From the NCBI RefSeq assembly GCF_900141665.1, contig NZ_FQYI01000011.1, positions 1 through 64,000 of the forward strand: a stretch of DNA of 64,000 nt, written 5' to 3'. The position numbers and the translations under genes were made by a program. The DNA comes from Cruoricaptor ignavus (GTDB lineage Bacteria > Bacteroidota > Bacteroidia > Flavobacteriales > Weeksellaceae). This document shows positions 42,571-51,019 of this stretch, piece after piece. How positions within the stretch are numbered: position 1 is the first letter of the stretch; each line of letters begins with the position of its first letter. The notes under the pieces were generated by a model that saw only the letters and a list, made by a program, of their open reading frames with translations, did not search any database and was not told where the DNA came from.

Positions 42571-44148
42571 TTATTTTAATGTTAATGTCCAGTAATTCAG
42601 GTTCGTAATTTCGGGAGGTAGAACGCCGGGCGGCCATTTTGAAGTGGTTTCCCAGAGCGCATAATGCCTGCCGCCGCTGCTGTAGTTTATTCCCTGATAT
42701 GGCAGTGCTACACCAAGGATGGAATGCGCATAATATTCGCTTGTAAAAATAGCAACATCATAGCCATAATGTTTCAGAATCGTGTACAGCAGCACAGTGC
42801 GGGAATCGCAGTCTCCCTGCCCCGTCGCCATAAATTCTGCGGGTGAAGTGATTCCAAATTTCTGATAAGGCACGCAGTTTTGAGGATGCTCTCGCATTAC
42901 TTCCTGAATCTGTGGGGAGTACAGTTGCGGGTTGCAGCTCTGGTTTACTATGAGATGATAAGGAAAATGCTGAGCAAAACTTACAATCATCTCCGCAAAC
43001 TTCCTGTCGCTGAGCTTCCGCCCGGCGCGGATTTCGTCAAACATTCGGTAAACACCCTCCAGCTTTTCATCATCATTTCTGCTGAGATTGTAATAAATAT
43101 TCGGGAATGAAAGTTCTGAGCTGAGGTTGTTTTTAAAATTCCGCGAGGCATCCAGGTCACTTTTTTTAATGGAATACTCACCGGCATATTCCTCTCCGTG
43201 GTAGCCTTTCCACCTAATGTTATGAGAAATCAGCAAGTCTTCATTCTGGTTTTTATCGATGTAGGTTATCACTTTTACCAGCCGGGGTTTGCCCTGTTCT
43301 TTTGGCGGGACATAGGTCTTCGCCCTTCTGTTGAAATCTATAGTGAAAAGCGCAAACAAAAGCCCTGCGAAAAACAGCAGAAGGAAGGCGTAGAACAAAT
43401 ACAATACCCAGCGGAAATAGCATTTGAAAACCGTGTAAACCAGCCAGAGAAACCCGGCGAAAACGCCTGGCACGAAGCCGAAAATCAGCGATAACGAGAG
43501 GAGTGCCAAGGAATAAAGCAGATTCTTTTGGCAGGCTGAAAGCGCATTTTTTTCGGTTGGATGAACATTATCAAATTCAACTTTTCCGCCCACTTTTTTT
43601 CTTTCATCAGCCGTCTTCTCTGCTTCTTTTTTTGGTTTTGGCGGAGGTACAATATCCGGATTTTCAGTCTGTTTATTTAGATAATTTTTTCTGAAATCAA
43701 TTTCTTCCCGAAAAGTATACAAGATGCCATACACATCACCTTCCACCGTCCCAAAAGCCTCGGTGTCCTCATTCTGCTGAAGCATCCGCACAAAATGAAA
43801 ATTCCGGAATTCCTGCTGCTGCAGGCTGATGTCGTAATAAATTTTCTCGTTCCCGGTTTTTTCAAAATAATAAGTTTTCTCGGGAAGCTGTTCCTTCGCA
43901 ATGACTATGGCTGCCGTACTTTCTGGTGGAATCTCCAGCGGTGCCCTGCTTTTTGCAAGGATTTCTACTTCCGCTTCGTAGATTTTAAATTCATAGAAGT
44001 CGTTTTTTTCGTTTGCCGTCTCTACCTTGTCTGAATGAAATTTCCCGCTGAATTTTCCGTGTACATAGTGCGGCACCGGAATTTTTTTGGTGAAAAATTC
44101 CTTGCGGTACGCTCTTCCGCTAAGCTCGTAATAAATCTCTTCCGCCAT
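42571..44148 (-). CDS. Membrane-anchored transglutaminase-like protein
   Basis: A 525-residue protein in three parts. Residues 1-165 are beta-rich and charged. Residues 200-268 hold two or three membrane helices (LLYSLALLSLSLIFGFVPGV, WVLYLFYAFLLLFFAGLLFA). Residues 380-525 resemble a transglutaminase/cysteine-peptidase core: GQGDCDSRTVLLYTILKHYG with the candidate Cys, YYAHSILGVALPY with the candidate His, and YALWETTSKWPPG with the acidic partner. Possible roles are protein cross-linking or cleavage at the envelope. The neighbouring DUF4407-topology genes are back to back with it (stop at 44149). Confidence 0.7.
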   Translation of the reverse strand: MAEEIYYELSGRAYRKEFFTKKIPVPHYVHGKFSGKFHSDKVETANEKNDFYEFKIYEAEVEILAKSRAPLEIPPESTAAIVIAKEQLPEKTYYFEKTGNEKIYYDISLQQQEFRNFHFVRMLQQNEDTEAFGTVEGDVYGILYTFREEIDFRKNYLNKQTENPDIVPPPKPKKEAEKTADERKKVGGKVEFDNVHPTEKNALSACQKNLLYSLALLSLSLIFGFVPGVFAGFLWLVYTVFKCYFRWVLYLFYAFLLLFFAGLLFALFTIDFNRRAKTYVPPKEQGKPRLVKVITYIDKNQNEDLLISHNIRWKGYHGEEYAGEYSIKKSDLDASRNFKNNLSSELSFPNIYYNLSRNDDEKLEGVYRMFDEIRAGRKLSDRKFAEMIVSFAQHFPYHLIVNQSCNPQLYSPQIQEVMREHPQNCVPYQKFGITSPAEFMATGQGDCDSRTVLLYTILKHYGYDVAIFTSEYYAHSILGVALPYQGINYSSGGRHYALWETTSKWPPGVLPPEITNLNYWTLTLK

Positions 44149-45564
44149 CTATTCCTCCCTGTATAATTCTGCCAGAAAATCTTTCTGAGACCTTTCCCTT
44201 ATTGTCTTTTTCCGCTCTATAAGATTGAACGGCGGATCGGCATATTTCTCATAAAATTCCGGCACTGCACTGTATCTTCCGCCGATTTCTTCACGGATTG
44301 CCCTCGCTTTTTCAGGTTTTATTTTTTCCAGAATCGTCAGGTCTTTATGCAAAACAGCCAAGGCTCTGCCGTGATAAACCTGCTGATTTTCAGTAAAGAT
44401 TTCGCCAAAGCGCCGTTTGAACTTCCGGTAGTTTTTCAGCACGATATCGTGCTCCGCCTGTTGCTTTACAGTATAGAAACTTTCATTTTTTCCAAAGCGA
44501 ATCTGCCGAATTTGAAATTTCAGAATAATCGGCACCAGAAAAACGATCAGTGAAATAAAGGTCAGCAGTTTTGCCTGAGGCAAAGTTTCGTACACCAGCA
44601 TTATCTTCCGGATATAAAAATTATTATTGTCTATCACCGTGGCTGTGCGCTGATTGCTGATGTGTTTTTGGGTAATGATTCCCCGAAGCTTTTCTGCATA
44701 GCCGTCAAACCTTTTCTGCAATAATGGATCGGAAAGATTTACGCTGATCTGGTTCTCCAGAAATTCGGCATCGCTCGCAATTTGCTGTTCGGTGATTTCG
44801 CTGAAGCTCCGCAGAATGCCTTCCTTTCTCACCTGAGAGGCCATATCCGTTTTTCCGGAAAGCAGCGCTAAATTCCTTTTCAATCGTGAAGCCTGCTGAA
44901 GATACGCCCAGTCTTTTTCTGCCTTTTCATCCACGGTGGTGGCATGGCGTGCAAGTTCTGTACTGTCTGCTTTGGAAATAAAAACGGCTGAGTTGTGAAA
45001 TTCGTCGAACAATTTCTTCTCATCCAAAATTCTAAGGCTGTCCGCCGAAAGAATCATTTCCGATTTTAAATGCATTTTATAGGCATCGATCTCGGTCTGG
45101 ATTTCCTTTTCAAAGAATAAAACATTCAGCGGCTGCGCCAAAATCACTGCAAACAGGATGATAAAGCCCACCCTCAGCAGTAGTGATGGTGTGAGCCATT
45201 CTCTGAAGCGTCTCGTGTTTTCCTGAAAAACGAAATTTTTCTCATTTTTTTGCTTTCTGCTCAGCATCGATTTGTCGAACAACAAGGGCGGCGAGATGGT
45301 GTATAGCAGAAGGATGTAAATGTTGGTAACCGCAAGCCCGAAAAACAAGGCTGCAGGTACGGACATCAGCTTCGATGATCCCTCGAGAATATTAATGGTA
45401 AACGCCAGTACGCTGAGGATGCAGCCTATCAAAATGAGCATTACCAGGAAACCAATGACGTTGAAATTCCGGTTGATTTTCGGCGCGTTTATCTGGGTGA
45501 TGAGATTCACATCTTCCCCGGAGAGTGCGTGCAGGCCGCGGTGTGGCTTATGCAAAATGCCCAT
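44149..45564 (-). CDS. DUF4407-topology membrane protein, divergent paralogue
   Basis: A 471-residue membrane protein. It has three helices (about 38-62, 70-98 and 133-157), a coiled-coil region of about 160 residues, a fourth helix (about 328-348) and a charged tail. The same plan is seen in the DUF4407 protein upstream. The segment ILAQPLNVLFFEKEIQTEID aligns with ITISKPIEIRMFKGEIDAQL of that neighbour at the same place in the topology. I therefore read it as a divergent DUF4407 relative and possible partner. Function unknown. Confidence 0.65.
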   Translation of the reverse strand: MGILHKPHRGLHALSGEDVNLITQINAPKINRNFNVIGFLVMLILIGCILSVLAFTINILEGSSKLMSVPAALFFGLAVTNIYILLLYTISPPLLFDKSMLSRKQKNEKNFVFQENTRRFREWLTPSLLLRVGFIILFAVILAQPLNVLFFEKEIQTEIDAYKMHLKSEMILSADSLRILDEKKLFDEFHNSAVFISKADSTELARHATTVDEKAEKDWAYLQQASRLKRNLALLSGKTDMASQVRKEGILRSFSEITEQQIASDAEFLENQISVNLSDPLLQKRFDGYAEKLRGIITQKHISNQRTATVIDNNNFYIRKIMLVYETLPQAKLLTFISLIVFLVPIILKFQIRQIRFGKNESFYTVKQQAEHDIVLKNYRKFKRRFGEIFTENQQVYHGRALAVLHKDLTILEKIKPEKARAIREEIGGRYSAVPEFYEKYADPPFNLIERKKTIRERSQKDFLAELYREE

Positions 45565-45569
45565 CTTTT

Positions 45570-46829
45570 TTATACATTTTTACTGATGTAGTCGTCCAGG
45601 TTTTCATCTATGTTCTGCATTTCGCGCTCTTTGTATTTCTGCACAGCGTATTCTGTAAGTTCCCTTTGGATCTCGCTGAGTTTTACTTTTTCGTACATCA
45701 TATTTTCAGCATCGTGGTTTATTACCAAGTGCCTTTCCAAGCCCTTTTTATCCTTATAATAATCGTACTTCACTTCTATGCCGTCTCTCGCCCGGATCTC
45801 ATCTTCCAGGTTATCCTTCATATAATCGTACGGCGATTTCACCAGCATCAGCTTAAAAAACACCGGGGTAAGCTCTATGGCGAGGAAGAGCAGGGTGATG
45901 AAAGTAGTGATCCAGGGAAAATGTTTCACGCCATCGATATCTGTAGACGCTACCTCATCTGCCAACTGGATTCTCCTCAGCAATCCATCCTCTGCGGCTG
46001 CTTTATTTTCCTCTCTTGCGATTTCTTCTGCCTCATTTTTTTCAAGATTTTTTAATTTTTCCTGTATTTCCATATACTCCGGGCTCTCCAGTAGCTTCTG
46101 CCTTCGTGCTTTTGTTTCATTCTGCCGCCTCTCCAGATCCCTGGCATTATTTCCATATCCTCTTCCTGCTGTATTCCTGCCCATTATTTCATTATCGATA
46201 TCGATGGCCTGTTTTGTAATTAACGAGTCAAGATTTTTAATTTGGTTTTGAAGATCTTGGTTTTGCGCCATCACATCTTTCCTTTTAGTATCATAATTCT
46301 TTTTTACTTTTTCGATGGATTTTTCTTTGCTGTCCAGCTGGTATTTCGCAAGCTGCGCATCAATTTCACCTTTGAACATTCTAATTTCAATGGGCTTAGA
46401 AATTGTAATGGCGATGATGGTTCCCATAATTATCCGTGGTATGGCTCCCAAAAACTCCTGCTTCGTGATATTCTCCGTACCGTCTCCTTTTCCTGTTGCT
46501 GCCACAATAAATCTGTCTATGTTAAGGATTATTGCACCCCAGATTATTCCGAACAGAACAGATAAAATTGTGATGAGTGTAGTGGACTGTTCAGAAGGCT
46601 GCAGAACATCGGCATCTTTCGGGCTGAAGATGGTATAGAACGCGTATCCGCCTGCCAAGCCAGCCATCATACCTGTAGCCAGCACGATTCCTCCGAGGCA
46701 CATATACTTTACCTGGTCGGAGTAGGTAGCCCTCTGCAGTAGGAAGCGGTCTCCTCCGGCGCAAGCCCAAAGCATTTTCTGAAACCAGGATGCCTTCGGG
46801 ATCTGATAATCGAGTTCTGCTGTTTTCAT
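45570..46829 (-). CDS. DUF4407 domain membrane protein
   Basis: A 419-residue protein matching DUF4407: YMCLGGIVLATGMMAGLAGG and IIWGAIILNIDRFIVAATGK (helices 1 and 2), IIMGTIIAITISKPIEI (helix 3), a coiled coil from about 150 to 290, WITTFITLLFLAIELTPVFF (helix 4), then a charged cytoplasmic tail. The family occurs in Bacteroidota and Actinobacteria and has no known function. Its start overlaps the upstream 148-residue gene by 4 bases. Confidence 0.88.
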   Translation of the reverse strand: MKTAELDYQIPKASWFQKMLWACAGGDRFLLQRATYSDQVKYMCLGGIVLATGMMAGLAGGYAFYTIFSPKDADVLQPSEQSTTLITILSVLFGIIWGAIILNIDRFIVAATGKGDGTENITKQEFLGAIPRIIMGTIIAITISKPIEIRMFKGEIDAQLAKYQLDSKEKSIEKVKKNYDTKRKDVMAQNQDLQNQIKNLDSLITKQAIDIDNEIMGRNTAGRGYGNNARDLERRQNETKARRQKLLESPEYMEIQEKLKNLEKNEAEEIAREENKAAAEDGLLRRIQLADEVASTDIDGVKHFPWITTFITLLFLAIELTPVFFKLMLVKSPYDYMKDNLEDEIRARDGIEVKYDYYKDKKGLERHLVINHDAENMMYEKVKLSEIQRELTEYAVQKYKEREMQNIDENLDDYISKNV

Positions 46830-47272
46830 AGGAAATCTGATGTTTTAAATTTTTTGAATTTAAGTTTTTCTATTTTTAATGAATTCGTTTCCAGCTGATT
46901 AGGTTGTACGAATTTAATTTTATTGAAATTAAAATCCGGAAATATCAGCGAAACTTTAGCTTCCGGCGAAAAAAGATTTAGTACCGGCATCCTGAAATGT
47001 CGCTTCAGATTTAGTTCTCTTTTGAACGAATTCAGGCTCACTTCTGAAAACTCGTCAGAGTTCAGTAAGTTTTCAAATTTTGGCTGAGGAATCTCCCGCA
47101 CCGTTTTTCCAGATGCGGTATGTATCGTGATTTTATAAGGATATTTTAGTTTAGCGGCATTCAGCAGGATTACTCCATTGTAAATCTTCTTCCCAACTTG
47201 CGGAAATTCAGCATAAATTAGGTCAGGGAAATTAAAACCGAATTTTAACGACTGAATTTGCAAAGCCATCAT
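46826..47272 (-). CDS. Hypothetical protein opening the DUF4407 cluster
   Basis: A 148-residue protein rich in Lys, Phe and Leu, with no membrane helix or signal peptide. KIYNGVILLNAAKLKYPYKI and VSLIFPDFNFNKIKFVQ suggest a beta structure. No family recognised. It is the first gene of the cluster and overlaps the DUF4407 gene (ATGA), implying related function. Start could be MMALQIQ or the second Met. Confidence 0.6.
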   Translation of the reverse strand: MMALQIQSLKFGFNFPDLIYAEFPQVGKKIYNGVILLNAAKLKYPYKITIHTASGKTVREIPQPKFENLLNSDEFSEVSLNSFKRELNLKRHFRMPVLNLFSPEAKVSLIFPDFNFNKIKFVQPNQLETNSLKIEKLKFKKFKTSDFL

Positions 47273-47477
47273 CGAATTCTATTTCAAAAAATCCCTCAGA
47301 ATTTCCATTTCGGAAGAATAAATAATAAATTCTTCGCCACAAAATAGCGCTGCGATACCCGAAGAAATCAAGAAATTGAGTAATTAAACTCCTTTTCAAT
47401 TTGAAAATTTAATGCGCTAAATTTAAAAGATTTTGGACAATCAAAATCAAATTTGCAACATTGCAAAAACAAAAAAA

Positions 47478-47500
47478 TCCCTCGACTTTTTGCCGAGGGA
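47478..47500 (-). terminator. Rho-independent terminator after the DUF892 gene
   Basis: TCCCTCG (47478-47484) pairs with CGAGGGA (47494-47500). Flanking A and T runs allow termination on both strands; the minus-strand gene ends just before it. Confidence 0.85.
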
Positions 47501-47524
47501 TTTTTTATTTTAAATGAAAAAAAT

Positions 47525-48037
47525 TTACTCTTCCGCTGCTTCTTCGTTGATGAAGTCTTCGGCAAGTTTCGTAAGCGCTACATCGGTAGCCTTCTCGTTT
47601 TCCAGGATTTCCGTTAGCAGTTTTTCCGCTTCCTTGTGGTCCATATGTTTCGCGAAAACGCGCAGCGTTCCGTAGTTTGCGATCTCGTAGTGCTCGGCTT
47701 TTTGCGCCGCCAAAATCAGGCCTGCATCCCGCGTCATCGTATCTTTCTCCGTATCTTCTATGATGCCCTTGCCCTCTTCCAAAATGCCTGCCATCGCTTC
47801 GCATTTTTTCGCAGCAGCCTTTTCACCGATGGATTCGAACACCTTCTCCAAAGTTTCGATGTGGCCCTCCGTTTCCTTCGTATGTTTCTCAAAAGCCTTC
47901 GCTAGCTCTTTGCTTGTCGCCGCCTTCTGCATTTTCGGCAGTTCTTTTACCAGTGCTTTTTCCGCCCAGTACACATCCTTCAGCTCATCCACGAAGAACT
48001 CGTGAAACTCTGAATTATCCATTTTCTTAGTTGCCAT
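47525..48037 (-). CDS. Ferritin-like DUF892 (YciF-type) protein
   Basis: A 170-residue helical protein of the DUF892 family. EFFVDELKDVYWAEKALVKE is the characteristic first helix, and HTKETEGHIETLEKVFESIG and AAQKAEHYEIANYGTLRVFA supply the Glu/His residues of a di-iron-like four-helix bundle. Such proteins are linked to stress response. It is a single gene with an A/T-rich leader (CAACATTAAAATAAAAATT) on the minus strand and its own terminator. Confidence 0.9.
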   Translation of the reverse strand: MATKKMDNSEFHEFFVDELKDVYWAEKALVKELPKMQKAATSKELAKAFEKHTKETEGHIETLEKVFESIGEKAAAKKCEAMAGILEEGKGIIEDTEKDTMTRDAGLILAAQKAEHYEIANYGTLRVFAKHMDHKEAEKLLTEILENEKATDVALTKLAEDFINEEAAEE

Positions 48038-48144
48038 AATTTTTATTTTAATGTTGACGGAGTGATATTATCAAAATCCTCACCAATCTGCAGAAGAATT
48101 TGTTAAGTTTTTGTTAAAACAACTGGTGTTTATAAAAGAAAATT

Positions 48145-48152
48145 TATATTTG
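48145..48152 (+). promoter_or_regulatory. -7 promoter element for the enoyl-CoA hydratase genes
   Basis: TATATTTG, a full match to TAnnTTTG, 21 bases before the ATG at 48174. Confidence 0.6.
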
Positions 48153-48173
48153 GAAAACTAAATCTTCGACAAA

Positions 48174-48974
48174 ATGGAATACGAATTTATTCAAGTAGAA
48201 AATCAGGCGGAGGGTAAGATTAGAATCGCCTTCCTGAACAACCCTGAAACCTTCAACAGCCTCAATCCTAAAATGCTTATGGAGCTTGCCGATTTCGTTC
48301 AGGCAGCAAATGCAGCTGAGGAGGTGCGCTGCATCGCGATTTCCGGCAGGGGCAAGGCGTTCTGCTCGGGGCAGAATCTGCAGCTGTTTATGAGTCCCGA
48401 GCTCGCAACCAAGGAAAAGCCTGTCGTTTATGTCCTAGAGAAATATTACAATCCTCTTATTTCTGGTATTTACCATAGCAAAAAGCCGGTAGTAGCGCTG
48501 GTAAACGGCCCCGCTGTGGGCGCAGGGGCGATGCTCTCTCTGCTTTGCGACATTACACTAGCCACGGAGTCCGCATATTTTTCTCAGGCATTTGTAAATA
48601 TTGGCCTCATCCCAGATACCGCGGGTACCTACTGGCTGCCGAAACTTGTGGGCAGGCAGCAGGCAAATTATCTAGCATTCACGGGGAAGAAAATTTCCTC
48701 TGCTGAAGCCAAAAACCTTGGTCTCATCTCGGATAGTTTTCCTGATAATGAATTTCAGCAAAAATCTGCAGAAGTTTTGGAAGTCATTGCTAATCAGCCA
48801 ACTGCAGCTATTTCCCTGATAAAGAAAGCCTTTAACGAATCCTATACCAACGATCTGGATGCCCAGCTTGCGCTTGAGGCAGAGTATCAGCAGAAAGCCG
48901 CTGAAACGGCAGACTTCCGCGAGGGCGTACAGGCGTTTATGGAAAAAAGAAAAGCCAACTTTACCGGGAAATAA
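48174..48974 (+). CDS. PaaG-like enoyl-CoA hydratase/isomerase
   Basis: A 266-residue crotonase-fold protein. The oxyanion-hole strand is GRGKAFCSGQNL and the second is NGPAVGAGAMLSLLCD. The catalytic region FVNIGLIPDTAGTYWLPKLV carries Asp in place of the usual second Glu, the pattern of PaaG-type isomerases. It may act in phenylacetate or related ring-CoA breakdown, but no paaABCDE genes are in the window. A second crotonase-fold gene follows after 93 bases. Confidence 0.85.
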   Translation: MEYEFIQVENQAEGKIRIAFLNNPETFNSLNPKMLMELADFVQAANAAEEVRCIAISGRGKAFCSGQNLQLFMSPELATKEKPVVYVLEKYYNPLISGIYHSKKPVVALVNGPAVGAGAMLSLLCDITLATESAYFSQAFVNIGLIPDTAGTYWLPKLVGRQQANYLAFTGKKISSAEAKNLGLISDSFPDNEFQQKSAEVLEVIANQPTAAISLIKKAFNESYTNDLDAQLALEAEYQQKAAETADFREGVQAFMEKRKANFTGK

Positions 48975-49067
48975 TCCTTATTAAAGATGGAAAACTCAGT
49001 AAAATAAACTTAAATTTAGTCAGGGCAAAAGCCTTCTTCATTAGCTTTCTGCTAAAACTTTTTTAGT

Positions 49068-49823
49068 ATGGAGGATTTCGTAATATCAGAAGTTGCCGGA
49101 GGCGTTTCGGTCATCACATTCGGAACGCCGAAAAGCAACTCGCTCCCCGGGCACATCCTCGAAAAACTTGCGCAAACCATCCTGGAAGAAGCGGCAAAGC
49201 CCGAAGTGAAAGCCATCCTGCTGAAATCTGCCGGCGAAAGGGCGTTCTGTGCCGGTGCAAGTTTCGATGAGCTTTTGGCGGTGCAGGATATTACCGAATC
49301 CAGGAACTTTTTTGGCGGCTTTGCGAAGGTTCTCACAGCGATGCGAACCTGCGGGAAAATCGTAGTGGTAAGGGTTCAGGGCAAGGTAACTGGTGGTGGT
49401 GTGGGCATAGCTTGTGCCGCGGATTATTGCTTTGCCACGAATGATGCATCTTTAGCTCTCACCGAAATCAATCTTGGCATCGGGCCTTTCGTCATCGGTC
49501 CTTTCGTGCAAAGGAAAATCGGCGTTTCGCAATTTACGGCTATGGCCTTGGATGCGGAATTCCGCAGCGCAGAATGGGCGATGCAGCACGGCATTTACCA
49601 TTCCGTTTCGGAAAATATTCCTGAGATGGATGGGAAGATTGCGGCGTTTCTGCAGACCTTGGCCGGACGAAGCGGCGAGGCTTTATCGCTGATAAAAAAG
49701 GTGAGCTGGGAGGGCACGGCGCAATTTGACGAAATAATGCCGGAACGCACTTTTATGAGTGCATCGCTGGTATTGGAAGACGAGGCGAGGCGCAGAATTG
49801 AGAATTTGAGAGTGAAAAAATAG
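49068..49823 (+). CDS. Enoyl-CoA hydratase/isomerase family protein
   Basis: A 251-residue crotonase-fold protein. Its oxyanion-hole strands are SAGERAFCAGASFDEL and VQGKVTGGGVGIACAADYCF. The catalytic segment ALTEINLGIGPFVIGPFVQR keeps a Glu at the expected place but has an unusual IGPFVIGP stretch where most family members have PxxGG. The substrate cannot be given. Same strand as the PaaG-like gene upstream, probably one transcript. Confidence 0.85.
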   Translation: MEDFVISEVAGGVSVITFGTPKSNSLPGHILEKLAQTILEEAAKPEVKAILLKSAGERAFCAGASFDELLAVQDITESRNFFGGFAKVLTAMRTCGKIVVVRVQGKVTGGGVGIACAADYCFATNDASLALTEINLGIGPFVIGPFVQRKIGVSQFTAMALDAEFRSAEWAMQHGIYHSVSENIPEMDGKIAAFLQTLAGRSGEALSLIKKVSWEGTAQFDEIMPERTFMSASLVLEDEARRRIENLRVKK

Positions 49824-49826
49824 AAG

Positions 49827-49906
49827 TTCAAGAGCCAAGGCAAAAGGAAAAAGAGCCAAGTAGTTTCACATTAATTAAGCCTTAGCCTTAATCTCAACCT
49901 TTTTCC
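49827..49906. repeat. Heptamer and hexamer repeat words
   Basis: AGAGCCAAGGCAAAAGG and AGAGCCAAG are the reverse complement of the words at 7.9 and 8.7 kb. They are followed by AGCCTTAGCCTTAATCTCAACC. The block fills the gap between the second hydratase-like gene and dtd. Confidence 0.7.
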
Positions 49907-50343
49907 TTAGATTCCATCACAATCGTCACAGGGCCATCGTTGGTTAGGGAGACCTTCATATCGGCACCGAAAATTCCGCTCTGGATTTTCAGTCCAGATT
50001 TTGCAAGTTCACTTTTGAAATATTCAAAAAGTGGGACGGCTTTTTCCGGTCTTGCTGCCGAAATAAAACTCGGGCGGTGGCCTTTCTTGTAATCGGCAAG
50101 CAGCGTAAACTGGCTTACGCAGAGGATGTCGCCGCAAATATCTTTTACCGATAAATTCATCTTGCCGGCATCATCACTGAAAATCCGCAGGCTCAGGATT
50201 TTCTGCACGAGCCAATCGGCATCGCTTTCATCATCATCCTGATGAACGCCGATGAGCAGCAATAAGCCTTGCGAAATTTCGCCAACAATTTTGCCATCAA
50301 CATTCACTGAGGCTTCCGAAACACGCTGGATGACGATTTTCAT
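49894..50343 (-). CDS. dtd: D-aminoacyl-tRNA deacylase
   Basis: A 149-residue DTD that frees tRNAs mischarged with D-amino acids. MKIVIQRVSEASVNVDGKIV is the classic opening. SQFTLLADYKKGHRPSF carries the SQFTL motif and NDGPVTI the Gly-cisPro motif that gives chiral discrimination. It is a single gene on the minus strand with repeat-filled gaps on both sides. Confidence 0.95.
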   Translation of the reverse strand: MKIVIQRVSEASVNVDGKIVGEISQGLLLLIGVHQDDDESDADWLVQKILSLRIFSDDAGKMNLSVKDICGDILCVSQFTLLADYKKGHRPSFISAARPEKAVPLFEYFKSELAKSGLKIQSGIFGADMKVSLTNDGPVTIVMESKEKG

Positions 50344-50353
50344 AATTCGTTGT

Positions 50354-50422
50354 TAAAGAGCCAAGGCAAAAGTAAAAAGAACCAAGTAATTTTAGGTTGA
50401 GGTGAAGGTTAAGGTTGAGCAA
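50354..50422. repeat. Heptamer and hexamer repeat words
   Basis: AGAGCCAAGGCAAAAG and GTAAAAAGA-type words (50354-50378) are followed by GGTTGAGGTGAAGGTTAAGG (50394-50413) and more GGTTGA. The block sits between the lipoprotein gene and dtd. Confidence 0.7.
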
Positions 50423-50467
50423 ATCAATCATCAATTATCAAATCAATCGTCAATTATCACCCATCAT

Positions 50468-50917
50468 TCAATAAACGCTTAGCGTTTTTGTGGCGGCATC
50501 GTAGGCTGTGCGGTAGGTTTTCAGCGGTTTTTTGGCGGCCTGGTTGTTGGGCTGGCCAGTCAGCAAAATCCATTCTGCGCCGTCTTTCGGGCAGCGGATT
50601 TTAATATTTTCCACAACTTGCAGGGTGGTATCATCCGCTGGGCAGATGTGCGGTGCATTGCGGTCGTAAGCGTGGAAGGCATTACCAGAATTAATGACGA
50701 TGAGCCCGCGGGTTCCTGCCAGCGCAGCATCCACATAAATCCAGCCGCCTGCATTCTGCAGCTGGTAGTATGCGGGAAGGTTGAGGTTCAGCGAGATATT
50801 GACAGGAACATTCGGGAAGCAGCTAACGGTGTGCTCCCTCTCATCACAGCTGTTTAGGGTTAATAAACTGAAAATCAGCAATTTCAAGATTAAGATTTGG
50901 CGGAAGTAGTTTTTCAT
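50468..50917 (-). CDS. Lipoprotein with a degenerate Rieske-like domain
   Basis: A 149-residue lipoprotein (FSLLTLNSCDE, lipobox NSC). The mature part has the layout of a Rieske domain: GLIVINSGNAFHAYDRNAPH for the first ligand loop, IKIRCPKDGAEW for the second, and then LTGQPNNQAAKKPLKTYR. The expected Cys-x-His and Cys-x2-His cluster ligands are incomplete (APH, CPKD), so a normal 2Fe-2S cluster is unlikely. It is divergent from greA. Confidence 0.65.
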   Translation of the reverse strand: MKNYFRQILILKLLIFSLLTLNSCDEREHTVSCFPNVPVNISLNLNLPAYYQLQNAGGWIYVDAALAGTRGLIVINSGNAFHAYDRNAPHICPADDTTLQVVENIKIRCPKDGAEWILLTGQPNNQAAKKPLKTYRTAYDAATKTLSVY

Positions 50918-50931
50918 TTAAAATAAATTTA

Positions 50932-50939
50932 TATCTTTG
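50932..50939 (+). promoter_or_regulatory. -7 promoter element of greA
   Basis: TATCTTTG, a full match to TAnnTTTG, 80 bases before the greA ATG. It is the longest leader among the promoters noted here. Confidence 0.65.
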
Positions 50940-50964
50940 CAGAACGAATTTACACAAGCGAAAA

Positions 50965-50997
50965 TTGTCCGGCAAGCCTCGTCGGATAATTTTTTTA
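50965..50997 (+). terminator. Terminator inside the greA leader (candidate attenuator)
   Basis: TTGTCCGGC (50965-50973) pairs over all 9 positions, two of them G-U, with GTCGGATAA (50981-50989), followed by eight T. It lies between the greA promoter and the greA start codon. Confidence 0.75.
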
Positions 50998-51019
50998 TTT
51001 TAAAAACAAAAAGAAGATT

